Assembly: GCF_022531965.1 (NCBI RefSeq)
Contig: NZ_CP092831.1
Coordinates: 3,853,001-3,917,000, forward strand
Length of the DNA stretch: 64,000 nt
Origin: Paenibacillus peoriae
GTDB taxonomy: Bacteria; Bacillota; Bacilli; Paenibacillales; Paenibacillaceae
Direction: 5' to 3'
The notes beneath the pieces were generated by a model that saw only the letters and a list, made by a program, of their open reading frames with translations, searched no databases and was not told the origin of the DNA. Every line of letters starts with the position of its first letter. Within the stretch, counting starts at the first letter, position 1. Below, one piece after another: positions 10,523 to 18,968 of the stretch. The translations under genes were made by a program, and so were the position numbers.

Positions 10523-11524
10523 TTAATGCGTATATGCGGCGACATTGCCAGGATCCACAGCTTCGTGCAGAGCAGCGTTCAATCCAGTAGCAATGATGTT
10601 CGCGATATCTTCAATAAATTCATCGATTTCTTTAGGAGTCACAATCAGATCATGTCCCAGCGGTTGCAGTACCTCTCTCACCAGCCCAAGTCTCTCAGGT
10701 TCTGAAATATCGTCCAGCATCCCCAGGATTGCTTTTGTAGAAGCCTTTTCTTTGGTAAAATGTGTTTTCATCAGTTCAATTACGTTATTGACAATGGTCG
10801 AAGCGTAGCATACCGTTGGAACGCCGATAGCGATACACGGAACACCCATAATATCCTTGGTGATACCGCGCCGCTTGTTGCCAATACCTGAACCCGGATG
10901 TATCCCGATATCGGCCACCTGAATGGTCGTATTGACACGCTCCAGTGAACGTGACGCCAGTGCGTCAATGGCAATAATCAGTTCTGGCTTTGTGCGATCC
11001 ACGATGCCTTGAACGATTTCACTGGACTCAATCCCCGTAATACCCAGGACGCCCGGCGCAATTGCGCTCACATCCCGATAGCCCGGGTTGATTTGATCAG
11101 GTGTCAGTTCAAAAAATTGACGAGTCACCATCAAATTCTCAACGACAAGCGGACCCAGTGAATCGGGAGTGACGTTCCAGTTGCCCAGACCTACCACCAG
11201 TACCTTTGCCGTATTAGAAATCCCTATTTTTTGTATAAAATGCTCCATTTCTTTTGCAAATGCAATAGCTACACGTTGCTGGAGCCCCGTATCGCCTTCA
11301 CGCAAGCCGGGTACTTCCAGTGTGACGTAATGCCCTTGTACCCGCCCAATACGGTTGGCTCCTTCTTCATTCAGTACATCCAGCCGTGTGATTTTGATTC
11401 CGTCATCTTCCTCCACGTTCTCACTGATGCCCGCCAGAGGTACAGGCTGATCCCGTTCGGCCAATTCTCTTGCCTCTAATGCCAAATCCGTGCGTACCGC
11501 GTACTTCTGCAAATCCAGATCCAT
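10523..11524 (-). CDS. gpr: Germination protease GPR
   Basis: GPR is the aspartic-type protease (family A25) that degrades small acid-soluble spore proteins during germination. It is made in the forespore as a zymogen. The 333-residue protein begins with a short basic/acidic propeptide (MDLDLQKYAVRTDLALEA). It carries VGLGNWNVTPDSLGP, the conserved IAIDALASRS segment and IHPGSGIGNKR. The start is the ATG at 11522-11524, eight bases after AAGGAGG; an ATG eight codons earlier has no ribosome site. A SigG-like promoter lies just upstream, matching forespore expression. Confidence 0.96.
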   Translation of the reverse strand: MDLDLQKYAVRTDLALEARELAERDQPVPLAGISENVEEDDGIKITRLDVLNEEGANRIGRVQGHYVTLEVPGLREGDTGLQQRVAIAFAKEMEHFIQKIGISNTAKVLVVGLGNWNVTPDSLGPLVVENLMVTRQFFELTPDQINPGYRDVSAIAPGVLGITGIESSEIVQGIVDRTKPELIIAIDALASRSLERVNTTIQVADIGIHPGSGIGNKRRGITKDIMGVPCIAIGVPTVCYASTIVNNVIELMKTHFTKEKASTKAILGMLDDISEPERLGLVREVLQPLGHDLIVTPKEIDEFIEDIANIIATGLNAALHEAVDPGNVAAYTH

Positions 11525-11557
11525 CTTTTGAGCCTCCTTGGATGCCATCTTTGACTA

Positions 11558-11587
11558 TAGTGTGCGAGACACCCAACAGGTTTATGC
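11558..11587 (-). promoter_or_regulatory. SigG-like promoter of gpr
   Basis: Minus strand: GCATA (11583-11587), 18 bases, CACACTA (11558-11564). This is close to the forespore SigG/SigF pattern (GHATR, 17-18 bases, CATnnTA), with one difference in the -10 box. It lies about 35 bases upstream of the gpr start. Confidence 0.55.
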
Positions 11588-11635
11588 ACATCCATTTTCA
11601 TCCTGTAATTCGCATCGCCTCAGAATGTTTTCTTA

Positions 11636-11664
11636 TTGCAATTTGAGGTGTGGCATGCTAAAAT
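11636..11664 (+). promoter_or_regulatory. SigA promoter of rpsT
   Basis: TTGCAA (11636-11641), exactly 17 bases, TAAAAT (11659-11664), about 58 bases upstream of the rpsT ATG and divergent from gpr. Confidence 0.75.
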
Positions 11665-11722
11665 ATTTTAAGTTGTGAAACGTTTGTGTTCATAAGTAAT
11701 GCCTTTACAGGAGGTGAATGTA

Positions 11723-11995
11723 ATGCCAAACATCAAATCCGCTATCAAACGCGTTAAAACTAGCGACAAACGCCGTGCGTTGAACGCTTCCCAAAAATCC
11801 GCGCTTCGTACAGCAGTAAAAGCTGCCGATACAGCGTTGGTAGGTAACGAAGCTGAAACTGCTGCTGCTGCTTTCAAAGTAGCTTCCCAAAAGCTGGACA
11901 AGGCTGTAACTAAAGGTCTGATCCACAAAAATGCAGCTGCTCGCAAGAAATCTCGCTTGGCGAAAAAACTTAACGCTCTTACAGCTCAAGCGTAA
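11723..11995 (+). CDS. rpsT: Small ribosomal subunit protein bS20
   Basis: Primary-binding protein of the 30S subunit, contacting 16S rRNA helices. The 90-residue, Lys/Ala-rich, all-helical protein starts [13 protein letters not shown] and ends [16 protein letters not shown], as in all bS20. The ATG at 11723 follows AGGAGGTG at the right distance; the frame is open eight codons earlier. It is monocistronic, on the strand opposite to gpr and holA, with its own promoter and terminator. Confidence 0.98.
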   Translation: MPNIKSAIKRVKTSDKRRALNASQKSALRTAVKAADTALVGNEAETAAAAFKVASQKLDKAVTKGLIHKNAAARKKSRLAKKLNALTAQA

Positions 11996-12023
11996 GCAAG
12001 AGCTACTTTCATACGTTAATGAA

Positions 12024-12058
12024 AAAAACCTGACCAGCCTTGGCTGATCAGGTTTTTT
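12024..12058 (+). terminator. Bidirectional Rho-independent terminator after rpsT
   Basis: CCTGACCAGC (12029-12038) pairs with GCTGATCAGG (12043-12052) with one wobble pair. A run of A precedes it and a run of T follows, so it can serve rpsT and also the convergent holA. Confidence 0.9.
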
Positions 12059-12138
12059 TAGTTTATAACTTTTATTTGTTTACAGCATCAGCGTTCTGCG
12101 CTACATAAGCTGACTCTATTAGCAGCACATGAGTGGAA

Positions 12139-13170
12139 TTAGATCGAAGCCCCCGCACCCATTTTCATCAAAAACAGCTCCAATCCCAGTACCTTGTCAA
12201 CGACACCTGTTTTCATATGATAATCCAGCTCGCCCAATTCGTAGAGAAGCTGACGTAGCTGCTCAGGGCGAAACCTCCGCGCTTGGTCCCCTGCAACTTT
12301 CACCCCATAAGGATGCAAACTAAGCTGACTCGCAATTTGTTGCTGGGAATAGCTTTGACCTGCCAGCTCTTTGACCTGCAACATAATACGGAACTGTCGC
12401 GTGATCAAAGCGGCAATCTTGATCGGTTCCTCTTTTTGCTTAAGCAACTCATAAAAAATACTGAGCGCCTTATCTAGCCGCAAATTAGCCAGATCCTCAA
12501 CCATCGCAAATACGTTTTGCTCTGTGTTACGAGGCACCAGAGATTCTATATCAGCGGATGAGATCGTTCCCTGTGCTCCTGCGTACAAGCAGAGCTTGTC
12601 TATCTCGGCAGCCAAAGATTGTAGTCCGGTACCTGTGAATTGAATGAGGCTTTCAGCAGCTCCTGCAGCCAATTGCACTTCTCTTTCTCCTGCACGCTTA
12701 TGGATCCAAGCCACAAGATCATCTCCACCCATTGGAGCAAAGGCAATAACCGAAGCATCACTTTTTAGCTTTTTGACAATCTTTTTCCGTTCATCCAACT
12801 TTTCAGCCTGAACCGTAAAAACGATGACGCTATAGTCAGTCGGGTTATCCATATAAGTCAACAGCGTCTCAAGCCGGTGCTCTATCTTACCGCTATCTTT
12901 GCCTGCTGCAAATACACTGGTATCCCGTACAATAATCAGCTTCTTTGGCACAAGAAAAGGCGCTGTTTCCGCCTCCTCCACGACCACCTCAATTGGCGTT
13001 TCGGTTAAATCATAAGGAATGATGGCGAAGTCACGATGCTCCTCTTCCACCACTTTCTCTTTAAGCATCTCAACAAACTGCTTCATTTGGTATTTTTCAC
13101 TACCGTATAGCAAATACACTGGCGAAATGTCACCTTTGCGAATAGCCTTAGAGGCTGTTTTTACATCCAT
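12139..13170 (-). CDS. holA: DNA polymerase III subunit delta
   Basis: The delta subunit (YqeN in Bacillus) opens the sliding clamp within the clamp-loader complex. The 343-residue protein has the YLLYGSEKYQMKQFV opening of the first AAA-like domain. Further on it carries AEIDKLCLYAG, the NVFAMVEDLANLRLDKALSIF segment and a C-terminal helical collar domain (GELDYHMKTG). It has no functional Walker motif, as expected for delta. The start is the ATG at 13168-13170, preceded by GGGGGGAACGG; a start 21 codons upstream has no ribosome site. It lies in the comEC-holA-rpsT order of Bacillus. Confidence 0.93.
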   Translation of the reverse strand: MDVKTASKAIRKGDISPVYLLYGSEKYQMKQFVEMLKEKVVEEEHRDFAIIPYDLTETPIEVVVEEAETAPFLVPKKLIIVRDTSVFAAGKDSGKIEHRLETLLTYMDNPTDYSVIVFTVQAEKLDERKKIVKKLKSDASVIAFAPMGGDDLVAWIHKRAGEREVQLAAGAAESLIQFTGTGLQSLAAEIDKLCLYAGAQGTISSADIESLVPRNTEQNVFAMVEDLANLRLDKALSIFYELLKQKEEPIKIAALITRQFRIMLQVKELAGQSYSQQQIASQLSLHPYGVKVAGDQARRFRPEQLRQLLYELGELDYHMKTGVVDKVLGLELFLMKMGAGASI

Positions 13171-13235
13171 TTTCCGTTCCCCCCACCCACTGATCGTACC
13201 TGACATCCGAGCGGAAGGCAAGTCATGACACAAAC

Positions 13236-13267
13236 GAAGGGACCCTACCTATAGGCAGGATCCCTTC
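13236..13267. other. Inverted repeat upstream of holA
   Basis: GAAGGGA and CC at 13236-13244 pair with GG and TCCCTTC at 13258-13267, with partial pairing inside (CTACC/GGCAG). No T-run follows on either strand, so it may be an mRNA 5' structure of holA or a weak terminator for the anti-sigma gene. Confidence 0.35.
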
Positions 13268-13383
13268 ACCACCATCTATATCAACACGGCAGCAGAAAGC
13301 TCTAGAAACTTTCGGCCGTCGGGATACGACGTCGGTTCATATAGTTTATTCCCTGTTTTTAAAAGTGTGTCAACTTACGGAAA

Positions 13384-14847
13384 CTATTTTCCAGTGCTGC
13401 GCGGAACGGTGTACGTATATTTACTTGCAGTCCCATCCTGCTCCGTCTCATACATAAAGGTCTGGCTGTCTTCCGACCAGCTTCCTTTGACCCAGGCACC
13501 TTTTAGAGTACGGACTTCCAGTGTTGTTCGGTCTACACCGTTATCGGAAAGCTTATACACTTTCAGCTTTTTGCCCTCAATAGCCACCGCATAGCTACCA
13601 TCAGGCGAGTTGAGCTGATCTGTAGAGGCAGATTGGGCACTATAGTTGGAAGCATTATTGTTGTCCGGAGAGACCAGTGAATTAGATACAAAGCCTTCTT
13701 TACGAACCGGGTCTTGTGACACGGATGATTGCTGATCATTAGAAGCTGCATTGCTGCTATCCGTTCCCAAGGCATTGCCCGAATCCTTGGTGATGCTTCT
13801 GGAAGTCGCTTCTTTCGACGTTTCATTTGACGCAATTCGATCCTGTACCTTCAAATCCTGACTAAGCGACGAGGATGAATCATTCGTACTTGTGTTACCA
13901 TTATTATCGTCCTGAGCAGTACCCGTACCCGCTAAGGGTGCTTTTTCCATTTTCGGTTCCAACTGTTCATCAGGAGCAATCGTGGATTGATCAGATTTTT
14001 CCTGACTTAGCTGTTTGTCCTCAGATTTAGGAGCATCTCCAGCAGACGGATTTTCCTTTGTCACCTGACGATCCGTACGTAGCTGTCCCTGCCCTTCATC
14101 CTGACGAGAAGAATGTTCGGCTGGTGCAGACTTAGTCAAATCTTCCTCCCCAGCTCGCTGATCGTCACGTTTCCCAGCATCCCGTTTGGAAGAGTTCTTT
14201 TCATCGTCTGTATTGGTTGCACCTTGTTTGCTCAGGCCAGGATCTTTATCCGCAGGTGGCTGAGATGCATCCGTTTCTTGCCCCTGCTCCGACGGCTGCT
14301 TTGTAGAATCCGAACCAATGGCTGCATCATGTCCTCCACTGCCATTGGCTGTACCTGGAAAAGTTTCCGTCTGATTCTGCGGATTCGTCACTTCGGGCGA
14401 CTGGGTAGTAAGTATGCCTTCCGCATCTTGTACTGTTTTAGGCTCGAAGTTAAATACTACAATCCCCAGTACAACAGCAGCGGCAGCCACGCCCATAGCA
14501 GCGCGCCCAGCCATTCGATTCCACCAAGGTATAGGCTGGGTACGTTGTCTAGGCACTGGTCCAGGCTCTACAGCCACAGGCTGCATTTCCTGAAGCGCAC
14601 TTCCCTGCTCTTCACGTGCGCGGTCAATGGCATCAAGCTGAGGCATGATGGAATCCACCAGGCTGAACGCCGGGGAAACCGCAGGCAATTCCTCCAGCTC
14701 GCGAGAGAGTGTCTGAAGAATAAGAAATTTTTCCGCACAGTCCGGGCAAGTCGCAATATGGTTCATTAATTGGGACGTCTCTTCTTCGCCCAGCTCATGA
14801 TCCACATAACGCTGCATCCAATCCATCACCTCTTCCCCACACTTCAT
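13384..14847 (-). CDS. Zinc-finger (ZAS) anti-sigma factor with long linker
   Basis: The first 40 residues hold the anti-sigma zinc motif H30-x3-C34-x2-C37 (MNHIATCPDCAEKF) of the RsrA/RsiW-type ZAS domain. One membrane helix follows (about residues 112-132, GRAAMGVAAAAVVLGIVVF). The outside part is unusual: some 260 residues of Ser/Thr/Asp/Gln/Lys-rich, probably disordered sequence. A final block of about 75 residues (DGSYAVAIEGKKLKVYKLSD, then GSWSEDSQTFMYE) looks like one or two beta-propeller-like blades. It overlaps the sigma gene by ATGA, so the two are translationally coupled. By family logic it holds the sigma factor at the membrane until an envelope signal arrives; that signal is unknown. 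Confidence 0.85.
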   Translation of the reverse strand: MKCGEEVMDWMQRYVDHELGEEETSQLMNHIATCPDCAEKFLILQTLSRELEELPAVSPAFSLVDSIMPQLDAIDRAREEQGSALQEMQPVAVEPGPVPRQRTQPIPWWNRMAGRAAMGVAAAAVVLGIVVFNFEPKTVQDAEGILTTQSPEVTNPQNQTETFPGTANGSGGHDAAIGSDSTKQPSEQGQETDASQPPADKDPGLSKQGATNTDDEKNSSKRDAGKRDDQRAGEEDLTKSAPAEHSSRQDEGQGQLRTDRQVTKENPSAGDAPKSEDKQLSQEKSDQSTIAPDEQLEPKMEKAPLAGTGTAQDDNNGNTSTNDSSSSLSQDLKVQDRIASNETSKEATSRSITKDSGNALGTDSSNAASNDQQSSVSQDPVRKEGFVSNSLVSPDNNNASNYSAQSASTDQLNSPDGSYAVAIEGKKLKVYKLSDNGVDRTTLEVRTLKGAWVKGSWSEDSQTFMYETEQDGTASKYTYTVPRSTGK

Positions 14848-15392
14848 CCTGATACACCACCTTTCTGATATTCCTGAAGTAGCCCTTGCAATTGCTGTCT
14901 TGCACGATACAAGTATGACTTGACCGTATTTAGCGGCAAATCCAGAGAATCTGCAATCTCGTTATAGGAGAAATCCTGCAAATATCTTAAGACAATTACC
15001 GTCCGGTGGTGCTCCGGAAGCTGTTGTATAGCCTCACGAACATCCTGTGCCATGTAAGAGGTCAACACCTCGACCTCCACATTTTGGGGATCGTTGAATA
15101 TCATGTCGTGCTCGTCAATGGAAACCGAGGGCTTCGTTCTTCTGAATTTGTCGATGCATATATTCGTTACAATGCGTTGGACCCAGGTTTTAAACTGCGC
15201 TTTTTCCTCATAAGAGTTAATTTTGGAATAGATCCGTATGAGGGCTTCTTGTGAAGCATCCATGGCGTCCTGCTCATTGTTTAGAATGTAATATGCCGTA
15301 CGGTACACATGCTGTTCTATCTCTCTTAATAGGGTAATGAGAGCGTCGCGATCGCCCGATTGAGCGGCTCGAATGAGTCCCTGCTCTACCAC
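14844..15392 (-). CDS. ECF RNA polymerase sigma factor (SigW-like)
   Basis: A 182-residue ECF sigma factor. The sigma-2 region is seen as YYILNNEQDAMDASQEALIRIYSKI and FKTWVQRIVTNICIDKFRR. The sigma-4 region is LPEHHRTVIVLRYLQDFSYNEIADSLDLPLNTVKSYLYRARQQL. GTG start at 15390-15392 after GAGGGGGAT. It is the first gene of a sigma/anti-sigma pair. The upstream sequence at 15423-15449 resembles the promoters such sigma factors recognise, so it probably drives its own transcription. The pair sits between holA and comEC, which are adjacent in Bacillus. I cannot assign a SigW/SigM/SigV/YlaC orthologue from sequence alone. Confidence 0.92.
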   Translation of the reverse strand: MVEQGLIRAAQSGDRDALITLLREIEQHVYRTAYYILNNEQDAMDASQEALIRIYSKINSYEEKAQFKTWVQRIVTNICIDKFRRTKPSVSIDEHDMIFNDPQNVEVEVLTSYMAQDVREAIQQLPEHHRTVIVLRYLQDFSYNEIADSLDLPLNTVKSYLYRARQQLQGLLQEYQKGGVSG

Positions 15393-15422
15393 AAAGGATC
15401 CCCCTCTCCCTGCAATATTACA

Positions 15423-15449
15423 GACGTATCCCTTTTACAAATTGTTGCA
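15423..15449 (-). promoter_or_regulatory. Candidate autoregulatory ECF promoter
   Basis: Minus strand: TGCAAC (15444-15449), 17 bases, CGTC (15423-15426), 30 bases before the sigma GTG. This is one base from the Bacillus ECF consensus TGAAAC-N16/17-CGTC. Confidence 0.72.
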
Positions 15450-15545
15450 GGATAGACGTCTGACACTAATTTTATTTTTTCAACAAAAAAAATTATACCA
15501 AAAAGCCCAGAATCCCCAGCGTATCCTCCCTTAGAATAACAGAAA

Positions 15546-15569
15546 AAGGGAAGGTAGTCACCTTCCCTT
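15546..15569 (-). terminator. Terminator of the decayed binding-protein gene
   Basis: A perfect 10-bp stem (AAGGGAAGGT at 15546-15555, ACCTTCCCTT at 15560-15569) with a 4-base loop; on the minus strand it runs into TTTCTGTTATT. It lies about 50 bases after the stop of the pseudogene. Confidence 0.75.
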
Positions 15570-15619
15570 AGCTCCTACTACATCTAAATGCTAGCCTATC
15601 GAGCTGCAAGATCATATTG

Positions 15620-16008
15620 TTACTTCTTGGAAATCAAAAAATCCGATATGCATTCTAATTGATAAGTCAGAGCAATCGGATCTTGAAAATAAAAATCTTC
15701 GATTGAGTATTGATATACTTTACCTGATTTAACGGCAGAAAGGTTCTTCACACGCTTTTAGATAAAATATCTTTTCCTTGGCTGCTCCATCACCTCTAAT
15801 ACCCAACATTAAATAAGAAGAGTAATTGTACCTTTATCACTTTCATATGTACGCGTGGCAGCTTCATCTCCAGTTGATGTGGTCTTGGCAGCAGCCGATT
15901 GACCGCTTTCCGTTGCAGTCTCACCCCCACTTGTAGCATTGCGCTCAATACCAGCATTAACGAAATGATGAACAAACAAGCTGAAGCTCTAAATTTAAAA
16001 TAACTCAC
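15620..16008 (-). pseudogene. Decayed iron-siderophore ABC binding lipoprotein
   Basis: Three pieces of a siderophore-binding lipoprotein can be read on the minus strand. A GTG at 16006-16008 opens a lipoprotein signal (YFKFRASACLFIISLMLVLSA) that loses frame just where the lipobox Cys should be. In the next frame comes a typical mature N-terminus (ETATESGQSAAAKT and ATRTYESDKGTITL). After a stop and a deletion of most of the protein, the true C-terminus reappears: NLSAVKSGKVYQYSIEDFYF, DPIALTYQLECISDFLISKK, stop at 15620. An intact gene would need about 300 codons; under 130 remain. A Fur-box-like site upstream and a terminator downstream survive. No permease or ATPase genes are adjacent. 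Confidence 0.88.
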
Positions 16009-16023
16009 AATATTTCCCCTATT

Positions 16024-16042
16024 AATAATGATTCTCATTTTC
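16024..16042 (-). promoter_or_regulatory. Fur-box-like site
   Basis: The 19-mer GAAAATGAGAATCATTATT (minus strand) matches the classic Fur box GATAATGATAATCATTATC at 16 of 19 positions. It lies 16 bases upstream of the start of the dead binding-protein gene, so iron control was probably retained while the gene decayed. Confidence 0.75.
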
Positions 16043-16105
16043 ATAACTCATTTGATTCTATCAAAGCTTACAGCTACTGTCCATGTAGATTGGATTCAAA
16101 GCAAA

Positions 16106-16147
16106 CAACACACTCCTAAGAGTGAGCACCCGTTTTAGTGTGTTGTT
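16106..16147 (-). terminator. Possible terminator overlapping the comEC stop
   Basis: AACAACACACT and AGTGTGTTGTT can form an 11-bp stem around the comEC stop codon (16135-16137). On the minus strand TTTGCTTTG follows. Moderate only, because the U-run is interrupted. Confidence 0.5.
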
Positions 16148-18885
16148 GTATTCGTATCTGTTTTGTACTGTTTGCGTTGGTACCGCACACTCAGTTTTCC
16201 TTGCTGTGCTCGAATCTGTATCTCTCCCATCGTATCGGTTCGATATATAGCAGAATCAACTGCTGACAAACGTTCCAATACCGCTTCATTCGGATGTCCG
16301 TAAGTATTGGTCGCACCGACCGAAATGACAGATACTCTCGGTCGCCAGTAGGATAACCACTCTTCCGAGGTAGAATACTTGCTGCCGTGATGTGCTATTT
16401 TCATGACATCTATAGCATTCCTTGCCCCTCCCGTTGCTCCCTCATCTTTCAAACGGAATGAAGAAGGGGTTAATTCAGCAAGCAACAATGACTCTGCTGC
16501 ATCATCCATATCTCCTGTGAACAAAAAGGAGGCTCCCTCCATCTCCAATATCATGGCAACAGAGTAATGATTTTGTTCCTTCATAACAGGCAGCTGTTCA
16601 GATTCGTTATCCGGTAGCGTAAACGGATAGAGAAAGCGGATTTTCGTAGCCTGGTCTGGTTCCCATTCCATGCTATGATGTGCCCCGTACAGCTTGATCT
16701 GCTTATCTAAAGCCGTGTTCAACAGCTTACGGAATGGAGCTTTATCTGTCAGGGTACCATTAAAAAACAAGGTAGATACGGGAATCTGGTCAAGCACAGC
16801 TTGTAATCCTCCGGCATGATCATGATCTCCGTGTGTTAAAATGACAGCATCTAGTCGATGCACACCTCGTTGCTTTAGTAAGGGTACAAGCGTATCTTTA
16901 CCTACCTCGTAGGGATCTGCACGCTTGCGCCAAGCATTTTTCCCTGTTGCAAAGTCCATTGTCCCCCCGCCATCAACCAAGATATGTTTCCCGCCCGGCG
17001 TTGTGATTAAAATGCTGTCACCTTGGCCCACATCCAGATATTGAACAATTCCCGTATTCCCCTCACCAGGAGATTGGTAACCTGTATACAATATTCCAAG
17101 CCAAGCAATAACACTTAGAGCCAGTGCCAAATTACGATAACCATTCCACTGTCGACGCGCAAATCTCCCTGCTCCCTCAGGTTCAAGAGCCGTATGCACT
17201 ATAGCCGCCCACTCTGAAGAAGCTGCTAATCCTGTATAGATAGTTGATGAATTGGGAGTAGAGTCCAAGACGGTAATGTCGTTCGTTTTTCTGCGGGATG
17301 TCAGCCACGTTGTGAGCCAGTACAAAACACTGTACAAAGCTACGTAATACGCTATGACCCACAGAATGGAGGAAGACGGCCAATTACTCACATAAGCATC
17401 ATCCACATTCAGCCATTTTACTAGTAAAAAAGTCAAATCGTTCAATTGCTCTGCCGGCCAAGCAAAAATGCGAGCCCCATCCCCCCACAAAAAGGCAACT
17501 CCCATCGCCACCGTACCCAATGGAAGGACGATATATGTAATAAGGGGTACAAGCACAAAATTGGCCGCAAATGATAGCAGCGAAAATTGATTAAAGTAGA
17601 ATACCGTCATTGGAAACGAAACAAGCTGTGCCGTAATTGTAATCGCAACTTCACCGCCGATCAGGAAAGGCCATTTGGCGAAAAACGGCTTCATAAGCGG
17701 CATATAAATGAGCAACCCACCTGTCACCAAAAAGGAAAGCTGAAAGCTGACGCTAAGTAGATAATATGGATTCCAAATCAGCATGAGCAGCGCGGATATA
17801 CTTAGAATATTAAGTCCGTCTTTGAGCAACCCTCGTCGGGCTGCAAACAAGCCGATCATCGCCATAATTCCTGCCCTCACAACAGAGGCAGAAGCACCAG
17901 TCAGCAGGACATAAGCCGGAATGAGTATCATCACGACCGTAAGAGATGTCTCGCGGCTAACTCGTAACAGCCTGAGTAGATATAATAGTGTAGCTGCATA
18001 TACCGCCACATGCATGCCCGATATTGCTAAAATATGCGTTAAACCAAGCTGCGTAAACTCGTTATAGGTTGCTGGGTCCAACTCATCTGTTACCCCAAGT
18101 ACCAGTCCTTTCATATATCCTGCGTGATGAAGCGATGTAAATGCCAGTTCCATTCTCTGTCCTAGCTGCTCCCTAAGCTGGTCATTCCACCTGAACAAAG
18201 TGTAGCGGTTCCATAGTGAAGCATCCTGCTTCTGTAACGAGGCTGCCCCATCGCCTTTGAAAAACCAGTGGATTTCCTGTGTGTGCAGGTATTCACTGTA
18301 ATCAAAGCCACCAAAGTTCCCCGCTTTTGCAGGAGCCTTTAAGGTGCCACGCAGTAGGATCGCATCTCCACGTTGCCATGCTGCCGCAAGTTGCTGTTCC
18401 TGCTTGGCAGCCAACTTGATATGAACAATGACCTGTTCAGAAATTGGTGCACGATTCTCGTCCTTGTTCGAATGATTTCCGAAGTGATTGATTGAAGTAA
18501 CTCTCATCTCAAACTGTGTTCGATCACCATCTACCTGCACTTCAGAAGCGATAAACCCTGCTGCTTGAACAGGCATGTCTTCCACCATAGATGACGATAC
18601 ATGAAGAGCATCGGGAATACTGCTAACATTATGCATATCATGCCAAAACCAATGAAATCCACCTCCGCTGAATACAAGCCAAAGTAACACCATATGCCGG
18701 ATGGGGATTTTCATCAATAAAGCTATAAGCGGAAAGATCAGAGTAATCCCCGCCCAGAGTAACAAAAGCATACGTCCAGAATACAGACATGCTCCTGCAC
18801 TTCCTGTAATCCAACAAACAGTAAGGGTCAATATAGGTCTAGTTAACACAAGCTTAGCTTGAATACGATCACCTTCCGGTAGCAA
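16135..18885 (-). CDS. comEC: DNA uptake channel ComEC/Rec2
   Basis: Polytopic membrane protein that passes single-stranded DNA into the cell during transformation. The N-terminal part has membrane helices and an OB-like DUF4131 region. The central competence domain has the GLTHILAISGMHVAVYA motif. The C-terminal metallo-beta-lactamase-like domain shows LDVGQGDSILITTPGGKHILVDGG, LTHGDHDHAGG and MKIAHHGSKYSTSE. The open frame extends far into comEB, which cannot be real because a strong terminator (18919-18954) lies between. I take the TTG at 18883-18885 (916 residues). It has only a weak ribosome site, and a GTG at 18849 is also possible. The start is unsure; the gene is not. Confidence 0.93.
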   Translation of the reverse strand: MLPEGDRIQAKLVLTRPILTLTVCWITGSAGACLYSGRMLLLLWAGITLIFPLIALLMKIPIRHMVLLWLVFSGGGFHWFWHDMHNVSSIPDALHVSSSMVEDMPVQAAGFIASEVQVDGDRTQFEMRVTSINHFGNHSNKDENRAPISEQVIVHIKLAAKQEQQLAAAWQRGDAILLRGTLKAPAKAGNFGGFDYSEYLHTQEIHWFFKGDGAASLQKQDASLWNRYTLFRWNDQLREQLGQRMELAFTSLHHAGYMKGLVLGVTDELDPATYNEFTQLGLTHILAISGMHVAVYAATLLYLLRLLRVSRETSLTVVMILIPAYVLLTGASASVVRAGIMAMIGLFAARRGLLKDGLNILSISALLMLIWNPYYLLSVSFQLSFLVTGGLLIYMPLMKPFFAKWPFLIGGEVAITITAQLVSFPMTVFYFNQFSLLSFAANFVLVPLITYIVLPLGTVAMGVAFLWGDGARIFAWPAEQLNDLTFLLVKWLNVDDAYVSNWPSSSILWVIAYYVALYSVLYWLTTWLTSRRKTNDITVLDSTPNSSTIYTGLAASSEWAAIVHTALEPEGAGRFARRQWNGYRNLALALSVIAWLGILYTGYQSPGEGNTGIVQYLDVGQGDSILITTPGGKHILVDGGGTMDFATGKNAWRKRADPYEVGKDTLVPLLKQRGVHRLDAVILTHGDHDHAGGLQAVLDQIPVSTLFFNGTLTDKAPFRKLLNTALDKQIKLYGAHHSMEWEPDQATKIRFLYPFTLPDNESEQLPVMKEQNHYSVAMILEMEGASFLFTGDMDDAAESLLLAELTPSSFRLKDEGATGGARNAIDVMKIAHHGSKYSTSEEWLSYWRPRVSVISVGATNTYGHPNEAVLERLSAVDSAIYRTDTMGEIQIRAQQGKLSVRYQRKQYKTDTNTTTH

Positions 18886-18905
18886 ACATTGCTTTCTGTT
18901 TAAAA

Positions 18906-18954
18906 ACACAAAACAAAAAGAACCTCTGACAAAATAGCATTCGTCAGAGGTTCT
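18906..18954 (-). terminator. Strong terminator between comEB and comEC
   Basis: A perfect 12-bp stem (AGAACCTCTGAC at 18919-18930, GTCAGAGGTTCT at 18943-18954) with a 12-base loop. On the minus strand it is followed by TTTTTGTTTTGTGTTTTT. It would end the comEA-comEB transcript before comEC. Confidence 0.92.
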
Positions 18955-18968
18955 TCCTCGTTTACTTT

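Noticed and set aside
15796..16044. An 82-codon minus-strand frame as an intact small membrane protein
   Set aside because: It is the frameshifted signal peptide of the decayed binding protein; the remaining frame continues as the mature protein in another phase.
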